Shown here: one piece after another, positions 6,176 to 12,187 of the stretch
Layout of the letters: each line of letters opens with the position of its first letter
Position numbering within the stretch: the first letter of the stretch is position 1
NCBI RefSeq assembly: GCF_050496765.1
Contig: NZ_JBNWEO010000004.1
Coordinates: 1 to 18,786 of the forward strand
Direction of reading: 5' to 3'
DNA length: 18,786 bases
From: JAEVLT01 sp050496765
GTDB taxonomy: Bacteria; Bacillota; Bacilli; Bacillales; Cytobacillaceae
Notes under the pieces: generated by a model
The model's database searches: none
Seen by the model: only the letters and a program-made list of their open reading frames with translations
Told to the model about the DNA's origin: nothing
Position numbers and translations under genes: made by a program

Positions 6176-6687
6176 CATCGGATCGCGCCATTTTCCTTTG
6201 CCAATTTCTCGAAAGACTTATTTGTTGAAATCACCAGTATTTTTGTTCCAAGCGGGATAATCGGGTACAATGACTTAATGATGTCATTTTGCGTACGGAT
6301 ACAGCCTTGAGAGACGTATTGTCCAATCGAGGCAGGCTGATTTGTACCGTGAACACCGTATATTCGCCCGTCGGTTCCATTTGCATCAAACCCGATCCAT
6401 CTCGCACCAAGCGGGTTTGCCGGATCCCCTCCGGCAATATTCTTTTTCCGGTAATATGGATCCTTTGCTTTTACCGTAATTGTAAAGAGCCCTTCCGGCG
6501 TTAATTCCCTTGTTTTTCCGGAGCCGACACTCACAACGGTCTGAACCCGATTGTCGTCAATGAACGCCAGCTCATTCGTTCGTTTGTTCACGATGACAAA
6601 CGGATCGCCTGGCAACGGATTTTGCCCAAGCGGCCATAACGGAGAGATGAAAAAAGCAATGAAAATGGGAGAAAAAATTTTAAACAA
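6175..6687 (-). CDS. L,D-transpeptidase (YkuD/ErfK fold)
   Basis: A 170-residue exported enzyme that makes non-classical 3-3 cross-links or attaches groups to peptidoglycan outside the membrane. The N-terminal hydrophobic stretch (about residues 2-20) is a signal peptide or anchor. The YkuD catalytic domain runs from about residue 28 to 155. The active-site pair is clear: H113 in YGVHGTNQP and nucleophile C129 in SQGCIRT, spaced as in the family. The RWIGFDANGTDGRIYGVHG approach strand is typical. No LysM domain is present, so cell-wall targeting differs from B. subtilis YkuD. A GTG at 6696 is in frame, but TTG 6687 is preferred because AGGTGG (6693-6698) overlaps the GTG and lies 5 bases from the TTG. 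It is downstream of the YqjA-like gene on the same strand. Confidence 0.88.
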   Translation of the reverse strand: MFKIFSPIFIAFFISPLWPLGQNPLPGDPFVIVNKRTNELAFIDDNRVQTVVSVGSGKTRELTPEGLFTITVKAKDPYYRKKNIAGGDPANPLGARWIGFDANGTDGRIYGVHGTNQPASIGQYVSQGCIRTQNDIIKSLYPIIPLGTKILVISTNKSFEKLAKENGAIR

Positions 6688-6709
6688 TTCAACCACCTGC
6701 TTTTTTTCC

Positions 6710-7705
6710 CTAGTTTGCCGCTAATTTCCTCTTTTCATTCGTCTTTTCCATTTTTCTTATTCCTCTAAAAGAACTCTTAATCAGTAAATATCTATCCATT
6801 TCAATTACAAGATGCAAAAGCGCGGCTCTTGCTTCAAACTCTTCGCGCGTTTTCGGAAGTTCCATTTCCTCAAATTCTTTTTTCATCTTATGAAGCTTGT
6901 CGATGTAAATATGTGCTGTATTTCCCGGATGAATATTATTTGAAAGCTCTTCGAGGAAATCAGCGATCATTTTCCCTTGTTTCACCGTACGCGTAAGGGA
7001 GGTCACAATTTGCAACACACGTTCAATAATCTCAAATTGCTGTTCGCGCATGGTAAAATACTGATAATAATTCGTTCCATCTCCTGAAAGACGGTTTTCA
7101 ACATCGCGGAAAGCGATTGTTTTTGCTTCATTCAGCAAATTGGCTGTTGTCGTAATCTCTTCTCCGCCCCAATCACTTTCTCCTTTTCGCAGGTAATGGA
7201 TCATTTCCAGAAAAATGTTGCGGAAGTTTTCTTCGATCTCTTGTTGGAACGTCTGCAGTTTTTTATCAACACTTGGCATATACAAATTCATCACTAAAGC
7301 AACACCGATGCCTGTAACAATAACTCCAAGTTCATTTAAAAAGATTTCCATTGAAATCCGGTGGGCTGCATAGATATGTAAGATAATTACACTGCTTGTT
7401 ACGACCCCATCTTTTGCTTTTAACATTACAATTGTTGGAATAAAGAAAAATAGCATCAGCCCGATTGTAAGCGGATGATAGGCAATTCCTTCAAAAAACA
7501 AGGCGGAAAATGGCATTGCCAAAACACAGGCCAAAAATCGGTCCCACGCTGTCCGAAACGAACGTTTTTTTGTTACTTGAATGCACAAAATCGTCAGAAT
7601 TCCGGCTGAAGCAAAATTTTGCAGTCCAAGCTGCTGGGCGATTAAAATAGCGATGGCTGTTCCCAAAGCCGTTTTGATTGTACGATAACCGATGCGAAAT
7701 TTCAT
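6710..7705 (-). CDS. yqjA: Aromatic acid exporter family protein (DUF939, YqjA-like)
   Basis: This 331-residue protein has an N-terminal membrane domain with about six spans in residues 10-150. Recognisable spans include TALGTAIAILIAQQLG, ASAGILTILCIQV, ACVLAMPFSALFFEGIAY, TIGLMLFFFIPTIVML and GVIVTGIGVALVMNLYMP. A long soluble helical C-terminal domain (about 155-331) follows. The architecture is that of the ArAE_1 family with its C-terminal partner domain, as in B. subtilis YqjA. The family name comes from aromatic acid efflux, and the real substrate of this branch is not known. The start ATG 7705 follows AAGGGAG. It sits immediately downstream of the art operon terminator. Whether it relies on read-through or a weak promoter in the 74-base gap is not clear. 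Confidence 0.85.
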   Translation of the reverse strand: MKFRIGYRTIKTALGTAIAILIAQQLGLQNFASAGILTILCIQVTKKRSFRTAWDRFLACVLAMPFSALFFEGIAYHPLTIGLMLFFFIPTIVMLKAKDGVVTSSVIILHIYAAHRISMEIFLNELGVIVTGIGVALVMNLYMPSVDKKLQTFQQEIEENFRNIFLEMIHYLRKGESDWGGEEITTTANLLNEAKTIAFRDVENRLSGDGTNYYQYFTMREQQFEIIERVLQIVTSLTRTVKQGKMIADFLEELSNNIHPGNTAHIYIDKLHKMKKEFEEMELPKTREEFEARAALLHLVIEMDRYLLIKSSFRGIRKMEKTNEKRKLAAN

Positions 7706-7731
7706 TTAACGGTCTCCCTTGAAACATAATC

Positions 7732-7761
7732 AAAAGAAAAAAGATGATCCTGCCGATCACC
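7732..7761 (-). terminator. Rho-independent terminator of the art operon
   Basis: On the minus strand GGTGATC (7755-7761) pairs with GATCATC (7743-7749) with one G-U wobble and a 5-base loop. A T-rich run follows (complement of 7732-7742). It lies 19 bases beyond the artM stop. Confidence 0.7.
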
Positions 7762-7779
7762 TTTTTCCACTTTTTTTTA

Positions 7780-8502
7780 TTATAGCATTTTTTCGAGAAA
7801 ATCTTGTGCTCGTTTGCTTTTTGGCTGTTTGAAAAACTCACTTGGGGGCGCATCTTCAACAAGCATACCGCCATCAAGAAATAGAACCCGGTCTGCCACT
7901 TCCCGGGCAAAGCCCATTTCGTGTGTAACAATTGCCATCGTCATCCCTGTGTGGGCAAGATCCTTCATGACTTCCAACACTTCTTTGACCATTTCCGGAT
8001 CCAATGCCGACGTCGGTTCGTCAAAAAGCATGACATCCGGCTCCATCGCAAGCGCTCGGGCAATGGCGACACGCTGCTTTTGCCCGCCTGAAAGCCTTGT
8101 CGGATATTCATTCGCTTTTTCAGAAAGACCGACTTTGTCTAGAAGTTCATGGGCAATTTTTTCAGTCTGTTCTTTTGATAAGCCTTTTACCTTCATTGGG
8201 GCATAGGTTAAGTTTTGCAGCACTGTCTTGTGCGGAAATAAGTAGAAATGTTGAAAGACCATTCCAACGTTTTGACGGACTTTCATAATATTTGTATTTT
8301 TATCAGTCACTTCTTGATTCGCAATCCAAATTTTCCCGGAAGTTGGTGTTTCCAAAAGATTCAGGCACCGCAAAAATGTTGATTTTCCAGATCCGGATGG
8401 TCCAATAATGGCAACGACTTCTCCTTCTTTGATCGTCGTCGAGATATTCTTTAACACTTCAAGCTTACCGAAATTTTTAACTAATCCTTCAACCTTAATC
8501 AC
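7780..8502 (-). CDS. artM: Arginine-type amino acid ABC importer, ATP-binding protein ArtM
   Basis: A 240-residue ATPase of the polar amino acid uptake family. It hydrolyses ATP to drive ArtQ-mediated import on the cytoplasmic face. All motifs are intact: Walker A GPSGSGKST (34-42), Q-loop Q84 in MVFQHFYLFP, signature LSGGQ (137-141), Walker B VMLFDE with catalytic E162, and switch H194 in VTHEMGFA. Length equals the B. subtilis YqiZ/ArtM type. It begins with GTG at 8502, overlapping the artQ stop by 8 bases, with GAAAGGAG upstream, so translation is coupled. Its placement between bacilliredoxin and YqjA is the B. subtilis yqiZ locus, and this supports ArtM over GlnQ. Specificity for arginine is inferred from that synteny. 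Confidence 0.9.
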   Translation of the reverse strand: MIKVEGLVKNFGKLEVLKNISTTIKEGEVVAIIGPSGSGKSTFLRCLNLLETPTSGKIWIANQEVTDKNTNIMKVRQNVGMVFQHFYLFPHKTVLQNLTYAPMKVKGLSKEQTEKIAHELLDKVGLSEKANEYPTRLSGGQKQRVAIARALAMEPDVMLFDEPTSALDPEMVKEVLEVMKDLAHTGMTMAIVTHEMGFAREVADRVLFLDGGMLVEDAPPSEFFKQPKSKRAQDFLEKML

Positions 8503-9154
8503 TGCGTCTCATTCTCCTTTCAACTGCTTTGCCCAGGAAGGTTAACGTGATGACCATTACGTAATAAATGAGTCCAGCAATTAATAACGGTTCAAAGAAT
8601 GAGTAGTTTTCTGCACCGACTTGGTAAGAACGGCGCATGACATCCATAACCCCAATGGTTGTTACAATCGCCGATTCTTTTGTCAAGGAAATAAATTCAT
8701 TCATTAATGCCGGAAGAATATTTTTCAATGCCTGCGGCAGGATGATGTCCCACATCATTTTGCTATAGGGAACACCAAGCGCCATCGATGCTTCACGCTG
8801 CCCTTTATCAACTGCCAATATCCCGGCACGAATAATTTCAGAAATATAGGCTCCCGAATTCAAGGCAAATGACAAAATAGCTGCGGTATATGGCTCGATC
8901 TGATAGCCGACCAACTGCGGTGACCCATAATAGATTAGCATTAGCTGCAGCACTAACGGCGTTCCGCGAAAAATGGATGTGTAAATATCGGCAATCCAAC
9001 CGAGAAACTTAAATGTACTAATTTTAAATAATGATAAAATAATGCCCAGTACAAATCCTAAAACTCCAGCCAAAATGACAATTTTAAGGGTAACGAGGAC
9101 ACCCTTTAAAATGTATGGCATGGAGGGAATAAATGGGGTAAAATCCAAATTCAT
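8495..9154 (-). CDS. artQ: Arginine-type amino acid ABC importer, permease ArtQ
   Basis: A 219-residue permease of the HisMQ type that forms the transmembrane channel as a homodimer. Spans are visible at about residues 12-40 (VLVTLKIVILAGVLGFVLG), 60-85, 88-110, and near the C-terminus (PLLIAGLIYYVMVITLTFLG). The cytoplasmic EAA loop that docks the ATPase is clear: GQREASMALGVPYSKMMWDI followed by ILPQALKNILPAL. Length equals B. subtilis YqiY. A 12-bp hairpin separates it from artP upstream, and the artM start lies inside its last codons. No missing motif was seen. Confidence 0.9.
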   Translation of the reverse strand: MNLDFTPFIPSMPYILKGVLVTLKIVILAGVLGFVLGIILSLFKISTFKFLGWIADIYTSIFRGTPLVLQLMLIYYGSPQLVGYQIEPYTAAILSFALNSGAYISEIIRAGILAVDKGQREASMALGVPYSKMMWDIILPQALKNILPALMNEFISLTKESAIVTTIGVMDVMRRSYQVGAENYSFFEPLLIAGLIYYVMVITLTFLGKAVERRMRRSD

Positions 9155-9189
9155 CCCATCACCAAATCCTCTCTATTAAACAGTTTAAA

Positions 9190-9219
9190 GACGCTCAGAA
9201 GACTTGCCCTCCGAACGTC
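9190..9219 (-). other. Intercistronic stem-loop between artP and artQ
   Basis: In minus-strand RNA, the segments at 9208-9219 and 9190-9201 form a 12-bp stem with three G-U wobbles and a 6-base loop. No T-run follows on that strand. The paired G-U positions favour folding in the artP-artQ transcript rather than the opposite strand. Such hairpins between a binding-protein gene and its permease often leave the first gene with more stable mRNA. That role is inferred. Confidence 0.5.
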
Positions 9220-9236
9220 TCTCTTTTTTCCTTAAT

Positions 9237-10016
9237 TTATTGTTCCCCGCCAAACCACTTAACAATCAATTTTTTCAATTCTCCATTATCCTTCATCTTC
9301 TGCAATTCTTTGTTGAATTTAGCCGTTAAATCACTGTTTTTCGGGAAAGCAATGGCAGAGCCGGCTTGTTCCGGATTTGCGTTACTAGTAAACCCAGTTA
9401 AATCCGTTTCTTTTTGGATAAATCCTTTTGCAACTGTGTCCTCGATAATTGCAGCGTCAAAACGGCCTGCTTTAATTTCCTGAATCAGATCCGGGATACG
9501 GTTGCGGTTTTCAATTTTAATCGGAACCTTTTTGTTAAGGTCTTTTGCGTTCCCCTCTTGAATGGATCCAAGCTGCACACCAACCGTTTTTCCTTTTAAG
9601 TCATCAAGCGTTTTAATGCCGCTGTCTTTTTTCGTTACAATCATATCTTGGGCAGTGTAGTAAATATCACTGAAATCAACACTTTTCTTCCGCTTTTCCG
9701 TTGGTGTCATACCCGCTAACACGAAGTCAACTTGTCCAGATTTTAGTGCTTGAATCAACCCGCTGAAATCAATATCTTTTACTTGAACTTTGTAGCCGAG
9801 CTTACCAGCAATCGCTTTGGCAAGGTCAACATCAAAGCCGATGATTTCATCGCTGGTTTTTGTTTTGATGTATTCGAATGGCGGATAGTCCGCTGAAGTC
9901 CCCATAACCAAAACCTTTTTGTCCTTCGTTCCAGCATTTTTGTTGTTTGTTCCACATGCAGCAAGAATTCCTACTAGCATGATGATTGACAAAAATAGAA
10001 TAAACCTTTTTTTCAT
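9237..10016 (-). CDS. artP: Arginine-type amino acid ABC importer, substrate-binding lipoprotein ArtP
   Basis: A 259-residue extracellular solute-binding protein of family 3 that delivers the amino acid to ArtQM. The signal peptide MKKRFILFLSIIMLVGIL ends in lipobox LAAC with lipidated C21. The mature protein begins with the family pattern VLVMGTSADYPPFEY, then IIGFDVDLAKAIAGKLGYKV, DFSGLIQALKSGQVDFVLAGMTPTEKRKK (ligand-contact segments), and a C-terminal DLTAKFNKELQKMKDNGELKKLIVKWFG. The start has AGGAGGAAAATGAC upstream. Length and position match B. subtilis YqiX/ArtP. Arginine as ligand is inferred from synteny and from an ARG-box-like element over its promoter. Confidence 0.92.
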   Translation of the reverse strand: MKKRFILFLSIIMLVGILAACGTNNKNAGTKDKKVLVMGTSADYPPFEYIKTKTSDEIIGFDVDLAKAIAGKLGYKVQVKDIDFSGLIQALKSGQVDFVLAGMTPTEKRKKSVDFSDIYYTAQDMIVTKKDSGIKTLDDLKGKTVGVQLGSIQEGNAKDLNKKVPIKIENRNRIPDLIQEIKAGRFDAAIIEDTVAKGFIQKETDLTGFTSNANPEQAGSAIAFPKNSDLTAKFNKELQKMKDNGELKKLIVKWFGGEQ

Positions 10017-10112
10017 GTCATTTTCCTCCTATCATTTTACCCAACTAAAACGATTGTTCATTTGTCTATTTTATCGGTTAGTATGCTCATTTTCAGATAG
10101 AAATACAGAGCT

Positions 10113-10161
10113 AATATTTATTCAACGTATTGAATTTTAACACATATTTTACATTATGCAA
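10113..10161 (-). promoter_or_regulatory. artP promoter with ARG-box-like inverted repeat
   Basis: On the minus strand TTGCAT (10156-10161), a 16-base spacer and TAAAAT (10134-10139) make a plausible sigma-A promoter. Overlapping the -10 and start region is ATTCAA (10120-10125)/TTGAAT (10130-10135), an inverted repeat with a 4-base centre. The minus-strand segment at 10113-10124 reads TGAATAAATATT, close to the TGAATAAAAATT core of the Bacillus ARG box bound by AhrC/ArgR. Repression of arginine uptake by arginine would fit, but it is inferred. Confidence 0.45.
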
Positions 10162-10185
10162 TACTATTTTTTAAAAAAATTGCTC

Positions 10186-10222
10186 AAAAAAAGCCAACCT
10201 CCACTATCGAGATTGGCTTTTT
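10186..10222 (-). terminator. Rho-independent terminator of brxB
   Basis: On the minus strand GCCAATCTC and GAGGTTGGC pair with one G-U wobble around a 7-base loop, followed by TTTTTTT. It lies a few bases after the brxB stop at 10226. Confidence 0.8.
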
Positions 10223-10225
10223 TTC

Positions 10226-10663
10226 TTAGATTTCTTCACAGTATTCATCAAATGTTTGCTGAAGCTTATTGACGACATTCATCGGATCATAGCCTTCAAT
10301 TTGGTGGCGCTCAATCATTGTGCAAATTTTGCCGTCTTTTAAGATAGCAAAAGATGGAGAGGAAGGCGGATATCCTGTGAAATAGCTTCTCGCTGTTTCC
10401 GTCGCCTCTTTATCCTGACCGGCAAAAACCGTTACAAGGTGATCGGGCCGTTTGTCGTAATGAAGGGCATGGGCAGCAGCCGGGCGAGCAACTCCGCCGG
10501 CACAGCCGCAAACAGAGTTAATCATGACAAGCGTTGTGCCTGGTCTTGAAAAAGCACTTTCCACCTCTTCAGGTGTCGTTAATTCTTCATAGCCTGCAGC
10601 AGCAATTTCTTGCCGTGCCTGCCGTACAACATCATTCATAAAAAAATTGAAATCCATACTCAT
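10226..10663 (-). CDS. brxB: Bacilliredoxin BrxB (YqiW-like)
   Basis: This 145-residue cytoplasmic thiol protein of the BrxA/BrxB (YphP/YqiW) family has a thioredoxin-like fold. It removes bacillithiol from S-bacillithiolated proteins under oxidative stress. The family's C-G-C active site is present as C52-G53-C54 in NSVCGCAGGVARPA. Further conserved blocks are TVFAGQDKEATETAR, GYPPSSPSFAILKDG and ERHQIEGYDP. It is called BrxB rather than BrxA because its neighbour is the yqiXYZ-type art operon, as in B. subtilis. The start ATG 10663 is preceded by AAGGAG about 11 bases upstream. Internal ATG 10657 is possible but less well spaced. It has its own promoter and terminator, so it is a single-gene unit. 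Confidence 0.93.
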   Translation of the reverse strand: MSMDFNFFMNDVVRQARQEIAAAGYEELTTPEEVESAFSRPGTTLVMINSVCGCAGGVARPAAAHALHYDKRPDHLVTVFAGQDKEATETARSYFTGYPPSSPSFAILKDGKICTMIERHQIEGYDPMNVVNKLQQTFDEYCEEI

Positions 10664-10704
10664 TTTGTCAAATCGCTCCTTCTATCGATAACGGGAATAA
10701 TAAT

Positions 10705-10734
10705 ATAATAACAGTTAAAATAACCTTTTTTCAA
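10705..10734 (-). promoter_or_regulatory. Sigma-A-type promoter of brxB
   Basis: On the minus strand TTGAAA (10729-10734) is followed after 18 bases by TATTAT (10705-10710), about 40 bases before the start codon. No Spx-type or OhrR-type operator was recognised. Confidence 0.5.
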
Positions 10735-10761
10735 ATCCCGTGTATCTTTTGCCTTGGAAAG

Positions 10762-11049
10762 TTAATGCGGAAAATAAATGCATATTCTGTTTTGTTTATT
10801 GTAGAAAGCGTAGTAATCAGTAAAATCATTCATGATTTCACTTTCCGGGAATTCGCTTAATGAGAACGAATAAATCAATTCATCATGTTTTAGAAACATG
10901 ACTCTCTCATTGTCTGTTTGAATTGAATCAAAATGAAAACCATTTCGGTCGATTAAAGAATCTTCTTCATCGTAGCAGTTGATCACAACTTGCCGTTTTT
11001 TGTACCGTTTTATTTTCGTCAAAACATCCATCTGTTCTTCCCTTTTCAT
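10762..11049 (-). CDS. Uncharacterised 95-residue protein downstream of meaB
   Basis: No family is recognised. The frame is credible because GGAGG lies 9 bases before ATG 11049, and because it follows the meaB stop by only 19 bases with no terminator, so it is probably the last gene of the mutA-mutB-meaB unit. The product has a Lys-rich basic start (KREEQ...KIKRYKKRQ), then a mixed beta-like body with acidic patches (CYDEEDSLIDR, SEFPESEIMNDFTD), and ends in RICIYFPH. There is no signal peptide and no membrane segment. Alternating strand-like segments (RQVVINCYDEE, GFHFDSIQT, ERVMFLKHDELIYSFSL) suggest a small beta-rich domain. An internal ATG seven codons in is an alternative start. No clear terminator follows before brxB. 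Confidence 0.65.
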   Translation of the reverse strand: MKREEQMDVLTKIKRYKKRQVVINCYDEEDSLIDRNGFHFDSIQTDNERVMFLKHDELIYSFSLSEFPESEIMNDFTDYYAFYNKQNRICIYFPH

Positions 11050-11068
11050 CCTTTATTGCCTCCACAAC

Positions 11069-12187
11069 CTAGCGGTTATAAAATGCTTTAAAAAGCAGGT
11101 CAACTGCCGTTGCAACGGTTTTTTCACCGGCCATCACTTCGTTTTCCAATTTAGGAAGCTGTGTTTTCACTTCCGGATGATGAAAAAACTGAAAATGCAG
11201 CTGATCAGCAACCATGGAATATAACCATTCCCTTGCCTGAACCTTTCTCCTTTCTTCAAATACACCGGAAGTCTTTCCTTTATTCGTAAAAGCCTCAATG
11301 GTCTTCCAAACGTCTTTGATTCCATCACCTGTCAGCGATGAACACGCATATGCTCTCGTTGTCCAGCCTTTTGTAGCCGGCTGCAGAAAGTGAAGCACCC
11401 TGTTGTATTCATGCATCGTCTTTAATGCTTTTTTTTGGTTGGCTCCGTCCGCTTTATGGACAATGATCGCATCTGCCAGCTCCATAATTCCTTTTTTCAT
11501 TCCTTGCAGTTCGTCGCCCGCTCCTGTCAAGACAAGCAGCATGAAAAAATCAACCATATCACGGATCATCACTTCACTTTGCCCGACTCCAACGGTTTCA
11601 ACCAAAATCACGTCAAATCCGGCAGCCTCACATAACAGCATTGATTCTCTTGTTTTCCGGTGGACACCGCCAAGCTTGCCTTCTGATGGTGAAGGGCGAA
11701 TGAAGGCTCTGGGGTTTCGCGATAACTGCTCCATCCGTGTTTTGTCTCCAAGGATGCTTCCGCCACTAAGGCTTGAACTAGGGTCGATAGCAAGAACGGC
11801 AACATGGTGGCCGAGGCTGCATAAGTACAAGCCAAAAGCTTCAATAAATGTACTCTTTCCGGCTCCCGGCACACCGGTAATCCCAATGCGAATCGATTTG
11901 CCTGTATGCGGCAGCAGCCTTTGCAATAGTTCTTGTCCCCTTTTAAAATGGTGATCGGAATTGCTTTCAACCAATGTGATTGCACGGGCAAGAAGGCTCC
12001 TGTCTCCGGCTAAAACCCCTTCAGCAAAAATGTCAACCGGTGGTTCATCCGTTTTCTTTTTCTGAAAACGGATGTTTTTTTGAAAGCCAGATAACTTGTT
12101 CCGCTGTTCGGAGCCTTTTCGAATGATACTGGAAAAAGCATCAGGCCGATTCGGATCTGTCCATTCCGGTTTTCTATCATCGCCCAC
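11069..12187 (-). CDS. meaB: MeaB-type GTPase chaperone of methylmalonyl-CoA mutase
   Basis: A 372-residue G3E-family GTPase that gates adenosylcobalamin loading and protects methylmalonyl-CoA mutase from inactivation. Walker A is GVPGAGKST (105-113). Mg-binding and switch elements lie in AIDPSSSLSGGSILGDKTRM and GKLGGVHRKTRE. Walker B is DVILVETVGVGQSE (192-205). The guanine-specificity motif, usually [NT]KxD, is HKAD (244-247) here. The C-terminal dimerisation arm is present (REWLYSMVADQL onward). The N-terminus carries about 50 extra polar, basic residues before the usual FAEGVLAGDRSLLARAI opening. It starts at GTG 12187, sharing one base with the mutB stop, so it is translationally coupled to the mutase. 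The older name ArgK for this family is a misnomer. Confidence 0.93.
   Translation of the reverse strand: MGDDRKPEWTDPNRPDAFSSIIRKGSEQRNKLSGFQKNIRFQKKKTDEPPVDIFAEGVLAGDRSLLARAITLVESNSDHHFKRGQELLQRLLPHTGKSIRIGITGVPGAGKSTFIEAFGLYLCSLGHHVAVLAIDPSSSLSGGSILGDKTRMEQLSRNPRAFIRPSPSEGKLGGVHRKTRESMLLCEAAGFDVILVETVGVGQSEVMIRDMVDFFMLLVLTGAGDELQGMKKGIMELADAIIVHKADGANQKKALKTMHEYNRVLHFLQPATKGWTTRAYACSSLTGDGIKDVWKTIEAFTNKGKTSGVFEERRKVQAREWLYSMVADQLHFQFFHHPEVKTQLPKLENEVMAGEKTVATAVDLLFKAFYNR

Noticed and set aside
7491..7931. A 146-codon minus-strand frame across the artM end and yqjA start.
   Set aside because: It crosses the art terminator and overlaps two real genes in other frames.
11403..11954. A 183-codon plus-strand frame antisense to meaB.
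   Set aside because: It is a shadow of the meaB coding sequence; no ribosome binding site or family features.
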